Source: B69-G16 sp964501905 (lineage in GTDB: Archaea; Thermoproteota; Thermoprotei; Thermofilales; B69-G16). From it: 64,000 bases of DNA. The position numbers and the translations under genes are program-made. Below the pieces are notes generated by a model that made no database searches, was not told the origin of the DNA, and was given only the letters and a program-made list of their open reading frames with translations. How positions within the stretch are numbered: the first letter of the stretch is position 1; each line of letters starts with the position of its first letter. Shown piece after piece: positions 19,001 through 27,116 of this stretch. The stretch is taken from contig CAZCTW010000005.1 in NCBI GenBank assembly GCA_964501905.1, positions 57,629-121,628 of the forward strand. The letters run 5' to 3'.

Positions 19001-19064
19001 TTTTCCATGATATTGAATAGATTCATGGAAAATTATTTATTCATGGATTTTTTAGATTTCATGG
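19001..19064. promoter_or_regulatory. Operator of the second VapBC pair: 10-bp inverted repeat plus extra half-sites
   Basis: TTTTCCATGA at 19001-19010 and its perfect reverse complement TCATGGAAAA at 19023-19032 are separated by 12 bases. Two more TTCATGG half-sites follow at about 19040-19046 and 19058-19064. All lie just before the GTG start of the AbrB-type antitoxin gene, and the AT-rich interval between them could be the TATA region, so this is a likely autoregulatory site. Confidence 0.5.
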
Positions 19065-19073
19065 TGAAGGGGG

Positions 19074-19316
19074 GTGGGCAGAGTAGTAACTGTTACTTCA
19101 AAGAGAATGATTACTATCCCCGCGGATATAGCTCGTAAATATGGAATTGAGAAATCCACGAAAGTAGAGGTTGTAGACACGGGGGAGGGGATACTGCTTA
19201 TTCCTATTACTCCATTTGAAAAACTCTTCGGAGTCGACGATAAAGAGCTCGCCAGGGAGATCCTCTCGGAAATCCGCGAGGAGAGGCGGCGGGAAGCTCT
19301 CGGAGAGGAAAAATGA
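19074..19316 (+). CDS. AbrB/SpoVT-type antitoxin (VapB family)
   Basis: An 80-residue DNA-binding antitoxin: N-terminal AbrB fold (VVTVTSKRMITIPADIARKYG, then KVEVVDTGEGILLIPI) and an acidic/basic C-terminal helix that should bind the PIN toxin. GTG 19074 follows a GAAGGGG sequence. Its stop overlaps the toxin start by four bases (ATGA). It is not close in sequence to the antitoxin at 8.9 kb, so this is an independent pair. Confidence 0.85.
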   Translation: MGRVVTVTSKRMITIPADIARKYGIEKSTKVEVVDTGEGILLIPITPFEKLFGVDDKELAREILSEIREERRREALGEEK

Positions 19317-19714
19317 AAACCTATGCTCTAGATACCGGGTTTTTCGTACTCTACTTCGCTGGAGATGAAAATGCCAAGAAGATATACGAGGAAGTGAGGA
19401 AAGGTTCTTCAAGAGGATTTACGCTGGAGACGAACATGGCCGAACTCTACTATAAAACCTGCCAGAAACTCGGCTTAGATGTGGCTAAAATGCGGGAGAA
19501 GAGTATAAGGTATAGCGTGATAGAAGTAAAGGAGATAGACGAGAAAATCTCTAGAAAAGCGGGAGAAATAAAGTGTAAGATAAGAGATATCTCGCTGGCG
19601 GACGTCCTTCTAGCCGCCGCGGCAACCATCTATAATGCCGTAGTCGTAACCACCGATGAAGACTTCCTTAAAATTAGAAATTTGAAAGTGTCGGTTTTGC
19701 CTTTTCCCAAGTGA
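19313..19714 (+). CDS. PIN-domain ribonuclease toxin (VapC family)
   Basis: A 133-residue PIN toxin. The acidic metal-binding residues are visible in order: ALDTGFFVLYF (Asp), TNMAELYYK (Glu), ISLADVLLAAAA (Asp) and VVTTDEDFLKI (Asp). The ATG overlaps the antitoxin stop as ATGA. It would cleave cellular RNA when freed from its antitoxin. Confidence 0.88.
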   Translation: MKTYALDTGFFVLYFAGDENAKKIYEEVRKGSSRGFTLETNMAELYYKTCQKLGLDVAKMREKSIRYSVIEVKEIDEKISRKAGEIKCKIRDISLADVLLAAAATIYNAVVVTTDEDFLKIRNLKVSVLPFPK

Positions 19715-19772
19715 CTTAAAGCGCCAGCATTAGGGCCTAACTTAACGGTACCTCAAGCGCAGTACTATTTCT

Positions 19773-20156
19773 TCATTTCGACGCACATATATATTTAGTA
19801 TATAATTCTTCAACTTTTTCATCATTAACTAGCTTCCCATGCCGTCTTAATCCTCCACTAAACGTTTCCGGAATGTGTAGCAGTTCGTGAATTAGGACTT
19901 TAATTTTTTCCTCCTGAGGCAAATTGTCAAATCTCTCCGAGATAACCTCAATAATATAGTACGGTTTTAGGTTCAATGCTTTCTGCCATATCCTAGGTAA
20001 ACCGTATATTCTCGCTACTGCGTTTGTTTTTGTCCCTAGGCTTCGTATACATAGAATATGCTGGGCATCAAGATATGATAGCTGAAGCTTGTCTATAATA
20101 TCTTGTACCAGGTCTCTAACGTCGAGCGCATTGAAGTATTTAGGCGCTCTGCCCAT
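19773..20156 (-). CDS. Small putative metallopeptidase (HExxH)
   Basis: A 127-residue protein with HELLHIP followed about ten residues on by a third potential zinc ligand in LRRHGKLV. It matches a small archaeal/phage putative metallopeptidase family, in which the N-terminal half forms a beta sheet ending in 'PYYIIEVISERF'. The family has no known substrate. It ends a run of three minus-strand genes, but a 43-base gap separates it from the YjbQ-like gene before it. Confidence 0.7.
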   Translation of the reverse strand: MGRAPKYFNALDVRDLVQDIIDKLQLSYLDAQHILCIRSLGTKTNAVARIYGLPRIWQKALNLKPYYIIEVISERFDNLPQEEKIKVLIHELLHIPETFSGGLRRHGKLVNDEKVEELYTKYICASK

Positions 20157-20199
20157 TATCGCCCACCCTACAAAGTGGGCTTAAAATTAATTCTGAATT

Positions 20200-20601
20200 T
20201 TACGTGAGTTCTACTGCTTGGATTATTATTTTTCTATGTCTTCTACTGACAGGTTGGTTTTCTAGAAAATAGATAGATTGCCCCGGTATTGGTAATTGAT
20301 TTTCAATAATTGGAATTATATATGAAGTTCCAATCAGCGTTGACCTGAGATGAGCATAGGCGTTTCCAGGATGCTGCCATCCGTATACAGGGACTAGATC
20401 CCAGAGACTTCTCTCGTACGATTCCTTTACTTCTCTACCGCTGGGGAGAACTACTATTGCTCCCGTAGATCCCTTCGAGAATATCGTTAGAAAACCTTCT
20501 CTAACTTTTTCCGATACTTCAACGCATTGATCTGTGATATCGAATAGCTTGTTTGGCCCATAGGTGGCTAAGTCTAGTATCTTTGCTTCTTTTATTTTCA
20601 T
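20200..20601 (-). CDS. YjbQ/UPF0047-family protein
   Basis: A 133-residue protein of the YjbQ family (UPF0047), reported in bacteria as able to supply a secondary thiamine-phosphate synthase activity. The family pattern is clear in the second half: GNAYAHLRSTLIGTSY, then PIPGQSIYFLENQPVSRRHR. The usual 'HTT' segment near residue 45 reads GST, so one conserved histidine is missing. It overlaps the preceding gene, a more divergent relative, by four bases. Confidence 0.7.
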   Translation of the reverse strand: MKIKEAKILDLATYGPNKLFDITDQCVEVSEKVREGFLTIFSKGSTGAIVVLPSGREVKESYERSLWDLVPVYGWQHPGNAYAHLRSTLIGTSYIIPIIENQLPIPGQSIYFLENQPVSRRHRKIIIQAVELT

Positions 20602-20960
20602 GTTATCACCTGGAGTAAAACTTTCTTTTTGCCCTCTTTTCTGCTTAGGTCAAGCATACATACTTGTTGGAAGCCCCCTAACTCTATAATGCGGTTCACT
20701 ACGGGTATGGTTGTTGACTTTGAGAAGAGTGTTGATTTAACATAATCATTTACCTTTAACTTATCCAACAGGATTTCTAAATCTGAGAGTAGTCGAGGCT
20801 CGTATTCTATCGTTATAATAGAGCATAATTCGTCAACCGCAAAAACCAGTATAAGCCCGTTTTCGACCCCAACACTTGAAACGAAATCCTTAATGTATGG
20901 ATACAAGTCATATACCCCATATCCCTTAGATTCTACTTCTATGAACCTATACATAACCAT
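20598..20960 (-). CDS. Divergent YjbQ/UPF0047-like protein
   Basis: About 120 residues. The segment ENGLILVFAVDELCSIITIE followed by YEPRLLSDLEILLDKL has the same order as YjbQ proteins ('Gl..vfv.HtTaa..i.E....ll.Dl...l..l'), but the histidines are gone. The open frame extends to 21029, yet that stretch runs through an inverted repeat and adds an improbable leader; I take ATG 20960 (or 20954). A four-base overlap with the intact YjbQ-like gene suggests a heteromeric pair or a degenerating duplicate. The relationship is judged by eye only. Confidence 0.5.
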   Translation of the reverse strand: MVMYRFIEVESKGYGVYDLYPYIKDFVSSVGVENGLILVFAVDELCSIITIEYEPRLLSDLEILLDKLKVNDYVKSTLFSKSTTIPVVNRIIELGGFQQVCMLDLSRKEGKKKVLLQVIT

Positions 20961-20992
20961 GAAAAATAGACAAAAACTCATAAGCTTTTCTA

Positions 20993-21038
20993 ACATAGTG
21001 GGTGAGTCTATGCTATGAGATAGACTCACCCACTATGT
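20993..21038. repeat. Perfect 19-bp inverted repeat (hairpin, 8-base loop)
   Basis: The left arm at 20993-21011 is exactly complementary to the right arm at 21020-21038, with an eight-base loop. It lies between the divergent YjbQ-like gene and a truncated PIN gene. It lacks a T-tract, so it is not an obvious terminator. It could be a small mobile-element end or a recombination scar. Confidence 0.75.
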
Positions 21039-21386
21039 CAGTATGAATGGTTGCCTTTCTTAAAGAGAGCTGAACTATCGTATAACGTGCTCTTCTGGTT
21101 TTATAGAGTAAGACCGTTAAAAAAGCTCGTAGAGAAGCTCAAGCTCACCGTCAGCGAGTTAAAAGTGGTAGAGACTTCAACTATTGGTCTTAATATATCT
21201 CTTAAGGAAAACATACCTCTTAGCGACGGATTTCTTATAGCGACCGCTTTAGAGCACCGCATACCAATTATAGTGTCTAATGATTCGCACATAGCTACTA
21301 AAGCTCCAAAATATGGACTAATAGTTGAAAACCCGATACCTAAAAGCGTAAGAAAGAAAATGGCTAAATGGAAGCCAGAAGATTAA
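21024..21386 (+). pseudogene. Truncated PIN-domain (VapC-like) gene
   Basis: The C-terminal half is a clear PIN domain: PLSDGFLIATALEHRIPIIV followed by SNDSHIATKAPKYGLIV. The N-terminal part carrying the first catalytic aspartate is missing. The frame starts abruptly inside the right arm of the hairpin at 20993-21038, and no antitoxin is next to it. Translation could begin at TTG 21051 giving 111 residues, but the product would lack the active site. Confidence 0.65.
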
Positions 21387-21482
21387 AGTCTTTGTGAAAC
21401 TAATTTTTCATAAAAATATGGGGAGTACTCTAGAACTTTGCTGGGAAAGGAAATATAGAGGCTAGGCTTAATCTATGCCGGG

Positions 21483-22406
21483 ATGAAGTGCAGAGTTTGT
21501 GGGGCTAAAGCCGTAGCTTATCTGAGGTATGCCAACGCGGCGTTCTGCAGAAAGCATTTTATAGAGTTTTTTGAGCGTAGGGTGAAGAGGGCTATAGAGA
21601 GGTTTGGGATGATAGAGAGGGGGGATAAGGTAGCCGTAGCTGTCTCCGGGGGCAAGGACAGCCTAGCTCTCCTATATGTGCTAAAAAAGCTTTCTGAGAG
21701 CCTAGACTTCGACGTCTTAGGGATTACCATAGACCTCGGCATAGATGGATACTCTAAGCTTAGCGTAGAAATAGCCGAGAAAAACTACAAGCGATTGGGA
21801 ATAGACTATAGAGTTGTCCAGCTCGAGGATTACGGATTTACAATAGATGAGGTGGTTAAGTATAAGGTAAGCGGTAGGGTGTGCGGCATATGCGGAACTG
21901 TGAAAAGATACGTTTTAAACAAAGTGGCTAGAGAGGAGGGGGCTTCTAAGATAGCTACGGGGCACAACCTCGACGATTTCCTTCAAGTAGTGTTGCAGGG
22001 ATACCTGTACGGCAACTTGGAGGATTTAGCGCGCTACTATCCGGTAATCCCGGCAATGCCCGGGCTCGTTGCGAGGATAAAGCCCCTAGTTACGACTCCT
22101 GAAAGAGATTCACTAATATACATTATATTAAATAATATTGAGTACGTACGGGAGGAGTGCCCCTACTCTAGGCGCGCCTCGAGCCAAGATTTGAAAAACG
22201 CTCTATTCTATATAGAGGATAGGCGTCCTGGCACAAGATTCTCTATGTTCAACACGTACGTTAAGAAGATTTACCCGGTAATTAGAGAGGCGTACTTTAA
22301 AAGCGGAATCTTAAAGACATGTAGGATGTGTGGAGAGCCTACAAAAGCCGAGGTCTGTCTTTTCTGTAGAGTTAGGGAAAAGGTGCGGGCTAAGAAAGCC
22401 TCCTGA
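21483..22406 (+). CDS. TtuA/NcsA-type tRNA 2-thiolation protein (PP-loop, two zinc sites)
   Basis: ATP-dependent tRNA thiolase that activates a uridine (wobble U34 or U54) by adenylation and inserts sulfur, a modification important in thermophiles. The 307-residue protein has an N-terminal zinc ribbon (CRVCGA), the PP-loop SGGKDS near residue 58, the CGICG pair for the catalytic cysteine/iron-sulfur site near residue 140, ATGHNLDD, and the C-terminal zinc site CRMCGE...CLFC. The layout matches TtuA/Ncs6 over its full length. ATG 21483 is preceded by a short leader. In archaea the sulfur donor is often a ubiquitin-like SAMP/TtuB protein activated by an E1-like enzyme. Confidence 0.88.
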   Translation: MKCRVCGAKAVAYLRYANAAFCRKHFIEFFERRVKRAIERFGMIERGDKVAVAVSGGKDSLALLYVLKKLSESLDFDVLGITIDLGIDGYSKLSVEIAEKNYKRLGIDYRVVQLEDYGFTIDEVVKYKVSGRVCGICGTVKRYVLNKVAREEGASKIATGHNLDDFLQVVLQGYLYGNLEDLARYYPVIPAMPGLVARIKPLVTTPERDSLIYIILNNIEYVREECPYSRRASSQDLKNALFYIEDRRPGTRFSMFNTYVKKIYPVIREAYFKSGILKTCRMCGEPTKAEVCLFCRVREKVRAKKAS

Positions 22407-22488
22407 AAAATATTTTTCAGATTTTCACGGGCGTTTTTCACGGTATTCCTTATTTTCGTTCTTTGCAGGATAAAACCCGGGGTTGGAC

Positions 22489-23484
22489 ATGGTTAGGAAA
22501 ATCTTGGGTTTAATCCTGATAGCGCTGTTAGCGATAAACATGGCCAGCGTAGTATTAGCCGAAGAAACCGTGGATAAAGACGCTAGATCAGCGGAGGTAT
22601 TAATTGAAAACGCCGAGAGGCTTAAGCAGTTAATCGAGGTTAAGCTACAAGTTATAAATTACGTCCTGCTCAACTTCACGGCGTCCGGCAACGTCACGGT
22701 CTACATAAACAATACCTTAAGCTTGATCCTAGAGTATAAAGCGGAGGGGGACGCCTACCTAAACATTTCGAAGACTCTCTACGAAGAGGGCAACTACACG
22801 GGCGCCAAGACGTACGCTATTAAAGCCATGCAGAGCTACTGTAAGGCGCTCAAGTTAATCCACGAGCTAAGCGTAGAGCTCGGGATAAAGTACGAGAAAT
22901 TCTGCAAAGAAGAAGGAGTAATAAACAGAACTAGAATGGGCATTGTTAACAACAGCCTCATTGTAGCTTTTAAGATAGCGGAAATGCACGTCGATAGATT
23001 GATAGAAATTATCGAAGAACTGAATAAGACGGGCATAGACTACGATTTCGAAGTCCTCCTCGAGGAGCTCGCCGAGATTAAAGCCCTCATCGAAGAGGGC
23101 ATGAGCCTAGCAGAGGCGGGAAACACTACCGAAGCAGCCCACATACTTAGAGAAGTTAGGAAGAGAATCGTCTACGTAAACGCCGAGCTACACAGGCTAA
23201 GCATGCTCATAGCTGTCAAAAAGTTGAGGAAATTCATAGCGAAGAAATTCGGAGGAGAAAACGCGACGCTAATAGACTACATATTGGAGGAGTTCATGAC
23301 TAAGCTAAGAGGAGGCGGTCTAAAAGGGCTCTTTGGAGAACTGAAGAAGGTTTTCCACGAAATACTAAAGTTCAAGGAAGGATTCAAGGGTAAAAAGCCT
23401 AAGCTTCCAATAGAGCCTCCAACGCCGCCAGGTGGTGGTGGAGGAGGAGAGGGAGGAGGGCATAAGGGCGGGCACGGGCACTAA
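22489..23484 (+). CDS. Secreted helical protein with Gly/His-rich tail
   Basis: Unrecognised. It has a clear signal peptide (ILGLILIALLAINMASVVLA), about 290 residues of mostly amphipathic helix with several N-glycosylation-like NxT/NxS sites, and a C-terminal tail with PPTPPGGGGGGEGGG followed by HKGGHGH. The tail could bind metal or the cell surface. ATG 22489 is preferred over the TTG two codons before it. The next gene is also an exported protein. Confidence 0.65.
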   Translation: MVRKILGLILIALLAINMASVVLAEETVDKDARSAEVLIENAERLKQLIEVKLQVINYVLLNFTASGNVTVYINNTLSLILEYKAEGDAYLNISKTLYEEGNYTGAKTYAIKAMQSYCKALKLIHELSVELGIKYEKFCKEEGVINRTRMGIVNNSLIVAFKIAEMHVDRLIEIIEELNKTGIDYDFEVLLEELAEIKALIEEGMSLAEAGNTTEAAHILREVRKRIVYVNAELHRLSMLIAVKKLRKFIAKKFGGENATLIDYILEEFMTKLRGGGLKGLFGELKKVFHEILKFKEGFKGKKPKLPIEPPTPPGGGGGGEGGGHKGGHGH

Positions 23485-23528
23485 ATAACCATTTTTATAT
23501 CAAATCACATTACATTTTTGGGTTAGAT

Positions 23529-24548
23529 ATGTCGAAGCTAAATCTAAAACTTGCCTTAGTGGTTGCGATAGCAGTCCTATTTCTAGCCTATAGCGTCAAG
23601 GCTCAAACAGGGTATACTATCGAAAAGTGCAATCTTAAAGTCTACCCGGAGGGCTATGTTCTGGTCTCTATGTATATTAAGCTGCCGGAGGAGGCCTACT
23701 CGATAAACGTAAGCCTCATCGGAGAGCCGAACCCCGACTATATAATTTTCGTCTTAGACGAGCACGGGGATTTTCTAGCCTACGAGCTTAGAAACAACAT
23801 AATGGAGATCTTCACGGTAGATTCCCGCGCTGTAAACGTAACCTACATCACGGCTTCCCTAACTTCCAAGGAAAAGGACGTGTGGGTCCTAGAGGCTAAC
23901 CTGCCCGTAGACTCAGAAATCACGCTACCCGAGAAGTCTCTAATAGTAGAGTTAAGCGAGGTCCCATTGCTTATAGATACTAGAGGCGAAGCCCCGGTCC
24001 TAGCTATGCCTAAAGGTCATGTGAGAATAGGCTATATAATACCTCCCTCAATAACGCCGCCCGTATTTAATCAAACTCAGCAGGAACAACCTAAAACCAA
24101 CCAGACGGAACAACTGCAAGTAAACCAGACAGAAACGATTCAAACGGGAGAAAGCCCTGCAGGACAGGAAAATGCACCAACTCAGGAAAGTCCGTCAAAG
24201 CCCGAAGCTGGAGTGAGCCAAACTGGAGGAGGAAGCCAGCCAGAAAAAAGCTTTGAAATTCCAACATTCTACATAATTGCCCTCCCTCTAGTCGCTATCC
24301 CCATAGTGCTGTTTTTACTGCTCAGAATTAGGAGGAAAGAGTTAAGCGAAGAGTTGCGATATGAGGAAATAGAAATTTTAAATGCTTTAAGAGCGCTTGG
24401 AGGACAAGCCTTCCAGAGCGAAGTTGCGAGGATTGTAGATCAACCCTCTACTACGCTCTGGAGGAATATAAGGAGGCTGGAGGAGAAAGGGTATGTACGC
24501 GTGGAGAAAAAGTTTGGCAGGAATTTCCTCACCCTATTAAAATTCTAG
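23529..24548 (+). CDS. Membrane-anchored protein with extracellular beta domain and cytoplasmic winged helix
   Basis: Possible one-component transmembrane regulator. In order: signal sequence (LALVVAIAVLFLAYSV), ~150-residue extracellular beta-rich region, a Q/T/P-rich linker with repeated NQT, a membrane helix (FYIIALPLVAIPIVLFLLL), and a C-terminal winged helix (EIEILNALRALGGQAFQSEV...LWRNIRRLEEKGYVRVE). This layout is known from archaeal membrane-bound helix-turn-helix proteins. A TATA-like TTTTTATAT at 23492-23500 lies about 32 bases before ATG 23529. The DNA target is unknown. Confidence 0.7.
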   Translation: MSKLNLKLALVVAIAVLFLAYSVKAQTGYTIEKCNLKVYPEGYVLVSMYIKLPEEAYSINVSLIGEPNPDYIIFVLDEHGDFLAYELRNNIMEIFTVDSRAVNVTYITASLTSKEKDVWVLEANLPVDSEITLPEKSLIVELSEVPLLIDTRGEAPVLAMPKGHVRIGYIIPPSITPPVFNQTQQEQPKTNQTEQLQVNQTETIQTGESPAGQENAPTQESPSKPEAGVSQTGGGSQPEKSFEIPTFYIIALPLVAIPIVLFLLLRIRRKELSEELRYEEIEILNALRALGGQAFQSEVARIVDQPSTTLWRNIRRLEEKGYVRVEKKFGRNFLTLLKF

Positions 24549-24599
24549 CAAATGTTTTTTATTTATGGGTCTTGTATTCTAATTGGAGTTTTAGAGACT

Positions 24600-25319
24600 A
24601 TGCTTAAGATTAAGAACTTTAACGCGTCGGAAAGCTTTGTAGATTTCTTTAAATCTGAGTATGAAAAGCTAGAATCGAAATTAAACCTGGCAGATAAAGA
24701 CATAACATTATATGCTTTCGGCGAGATAAGCGATCTCCCTCTCTCCTACAGGAAGGCTTTTGAGGGAGGACAGTCTACGATGATCCTTAAAAAGGAGGGT
24801 AAACTGTTGATTCTCGCGGTGGAGGAGAATTGGGAAAAGAGGGGGAGGGAGTTCTGGAGGGGCATGTTCGCGGAAAGTCTCTGCTATTCTCTAATTAGGG
24901 GGAAGAGCCCCGCCGGGTTGGACGGCAAGCTAGATTTGCTGTTTTATAAAACAAGAAGACTACTGGAGGTGCACAGTGTACTAGCTGAAGCCCAACTTTA
25001 CGAGTACTTCGACCCCATATTAGCTGATATGATCGCCTGGAGGCTAGAAAACTTCAGAGATTTCGGCAAGGCGATGCTCGTGAGAAGCGAGATAGGAGCT
25101 CTTATTCTCTTAAGCTTTATCTACCCAGCTATAATAGCCCTACCTTACGCGAAGAAAGGAGTTGGAAAGGCTAAAGAGAGGATTTCTACACTAACAAGCT
25201 ACTTGCCTAGGCTCTTAAGGAGAGATATAGCTCAAATCTTCGAGAAAAGCTCAGACTGTGAAGATCTTATAGATAGGCTCTACGACTTCATTAGTATAGC
25301 TTATCTAGCCTCGCTTTAG
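24600..25319 (+). CDS. Hypothetical protein, possibly a degenerate metallopeptidase
   Basis: Unrecognised 239-residue protein. A beta-hairpin (STMILKKEGKLLILAVEENW) leads into a helix REFWRGMFAESLCYSLIRG, where an HExxH zinc motif would be expected in a minigluzincin-like fold; here it reads AESLC, so no zinc site is visible. The later helices are hydrophobic (SEIGALILLSFIYPAIIAL). ATG 24600 is chosen; ATG 24552 is also possible and lies three bases after the previous stop. It has the same strand as the transmembrane regulator before it and may be cotranscribed. Confidence 0.5.
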   Translation: MLKIKNFNASESFVDFFKSEYEKLESKLNLADKDITLYAFGEISDLPLSYRKAFEGGQSTMILKKEGKLLILAVEENWEKRGREFWRGMFAESLCYSLIRGKSPAGLDGKLDLLFYKTRRLLEVHSVLAEAQLYEYFDPILADMIAWRLENFRDFGKAMLVRSEIGALILLSFIYPAIIALPYAKKGVGKAKERISTLTSYLPRLLRRDIAQIFEKSSDCEDLIDRLYDFISIAYLASL

Positions 25320-26471
25320 CTAGAGTCTGCCGAGCGGCATAATGTACAGTGGGAGCTCGCCAGTCTTTAAAACCTCAGCGACCTCCTCGTCGTAAAAAGC
25401 TCCTATAGCTACTGTTCCCAACCCCACGCTCGTAGCCGCTAAATATACATTTTGGCCTACCATGCCGGTTTCGACGTATAGAAACTGCTTCTTCACGTTA
25501 GCTTTCGAAGCCAACACTATGCTCGCTGGCGCCTCTAACACCCATTCCTGGCTAAGAGCTGCTCTGCAAATCTCCCTCCGTAAATCTCCCTCCCTAATCA
25601 ATACCAGGGAGTTTTCTCTATCATTGTAGAAGTAGATGCCCGGATTCAAGCCTTTTACATTTCCGATGACTAGGAATACGTTAAGGCAGTAAACGCCTCC
25701 CGGAGGGGCATAGGGCCTATCTCCTCCCCAAACTCTACCGCAAGAATTGTAGAGAACGTAAGCCAGCTCATCCAGGGAGATCGTTGGGGATGAGTACCTC
25801 CTTATCGACCTTCTCCTAACGATAGCCTCCTCCAGAGCTATCTCGGGTAGTTCGGGGATTTTCAAAGATACGGCCTTAGCCTTAAAGATCGAAACATCGT
25901 AGCTTAACTTAGGCTTTTCAGTACAGGATCCCAGCTCTAAAGTAGCTATAGGCTCCTCGCCCTCCTTCACAGATCTGCTCATCTCCTCTACGTTTAAGCT
26001 ATAGGATAGCCCTAAGCCTAGAGAAGTGGATTCCAAGAGAGCGTTTTGGAGAGCATGCCCTACTTCCATTAAGACGTAATTCTCCCCCCTCAAGCCGTAG
26101 TAGCGAGTAGTCCTCGCGAAGACCGCGTGGATGTATATCTTAGAGATCGAGGTCTCGCGCTCTTCCTGAAGGTGGAGTTCGCCCAGGTATTCACGGGTTG
26201 AAGAGTACCTGTAGAAGCCTCCTTTAACTTCTCTGGAATATGGCTCCACGTAGACGACGAGAGGATATGTAGCGCCTGCCGACGGAATTGTTCTAACCTT
26301 TGTCCCGAAGACTCCCCGCGTAACCCCTTGAATCGCATACAACACTTTAGAGAGCTTGTAAAGTGGTATCTCTTCCGGAGATACTCTTCTACAGTACTTA
26401 AGCTCTTCTACAACCTGGCTAAATTTAAGCTCTAGCTCAGGCTTAAAAGAGGGCAGCTCTATCTTGCTCAT
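25320..26471 (-). CDS. SagB/ThcOx-type nitroreductase-like dehydrogenase (tandem domains)
   Basis: A 383-residue FMN-dependent oxidoreductase of the nitroreductase fold with two copies of the domain. The first contains the SagB-type 'VRTIPSAGATYPLVVYVE'; the second contains RRSIRRYSSPTISLDELAYV, the classical FMN-phosphate-binding start, and 'VGLGTVAIGAFYDEEVAEVL' near the end. Family members oxidise azoline rings in peptide natural products, but in archaea many stand alone with unknown substrates. No YcaO or precursor peptide gene is nearby. ATG 26471; convergent with the preceding gene. Confidence 0.82.
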   Translation of the reverse strand: MSKIELPSFKPELELKFSQVVEELKYCRRVSPEEIPLYKLSKVLYAIQGVTRGVFGTKVRTIPSAGATYPLVVYVEPYSREVKGGFYRYSSTREYLGELHLQEERETSISKIYIHAVFARTTRYYGLRGENYVLMEVGHALQNALLESTSLGLGLSYSLNVEEMSRSVKEGEEPIATLELGSCTEKPKLSYDVSIFKAKAVSLKIPELPEIALEEAIVRRRSIRRYSSPTISLDELAYVLYNSCGRVWGGDRPYAPPGGVYCLNVFLVIGNVKGLNPGIYFYNDRENSLVLIREGDLRREICRAALSQEWVLEAPASIVLASKANVKKQFLYVETGMVGQNVYLAATSVGLGTVAIGAFYDEEVAEVLKTGELPLYIMPLGRL

Positions 26472-26554
26472 ATAAATACTAGTGGTTGCTAGCTTAATAT
26501 AGCTTCTTCACATTTATATCCTTGGAAATCATTCTATTATAGAGCACTAGTGAG

Positions 26555-27070
26555 TTGATCAAAGTGCAGACAGTGGAATTAGAGAAGCTATTGGCGGACG
26601 CGTTCAGGAGAGAGATTAAAAATAGAGGCTTCAAGATATCCAAAATACTCACTAAAGGCTCCGGCCTAATAGTGTATTGGGCGGTCACAATGGTGAAAAA
26701 AGTACCCTTCGTCGCCACCGGCTATACTAGAGTCTCCAAGGGAATGCCCCTCTACGTAGACGGGAAATTCGTGCTAGCCGACGCCTACACTTACACCCAG
26801 GAGAAGCCCGAGGCGGAGTACGTGCTCGTTAGAGTCTATGGGGAGAGAAACTTGGTGAAAGCGGGACTCGAATTTTTCGTCGAGTCGGTGCTTTCGAAGT
26901 ACGTGAGCAGGTATGAGGCTAGAACTAGATTAGTGAAGTTAATGACTGTGGGCAGGTCCGTGTTATATGTATACAGGGATGGCAGGAAGGTTAGAGTTTC
27001 TCCTAAGGAGCTAAAATTGATACTTAAAGAGAAAATAGAAAACGATTTAAATAGGATATTCGCTAGGTAA
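26555..27070 (+). CDS. Hypothetical protein
   Basis: Unrecognised 171-residue soluble alpha/beta protein, lysine- and arginine-rich, with alternating short strands (GLIVYWAVTMVKKVPFVATG, then LVRVYGERNLVKAGLEFFVE) and a basic C-terminal helix. The start is TTG 26555 or GTG 26564. No motif suggests catalysis. It precedes a polyproline membrane protein on the same strand, 46 bases away. Confidence 0.55.
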   Translation: MIKVQTVELEKLLADAFRREIKNRGFKISKILTKGSGLIVYWAVTMVKKVPFVATGYTRVSKGMPLYVDGKFVLADAYTYTQEKPEAEYVLVRVYGERNLVKAGLEFFVESVLSKYVSRYEARTRLVKLMTVGRSVLYVYRDGRKVRVSPKELKLILKEKIENDLNRIFAR

Positions 27071-27116
27071 TATTTATCAAAACGCTTATTATGTAAAATC
27101 CCGGATTATATACCGT

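Noticed and set aside
21483..22406. Functional link of the TtuA/NcsA gene to the E1-like gene at 39 kb
   Set aside because: The chemistry is compatible (Ubl sulfur donors need an E1), but the genes are 17 kb apart and the E1 here is tied by overlap to a JAMM gene and a surface protein; no evidence beyond family knowledge.
25320..26471. RiPP (azoline peptide) biosynthesis cluster around the SagB-type gene
   Set aside because: No YcaO, precursor peptide or dedicated exporter lies next to it.
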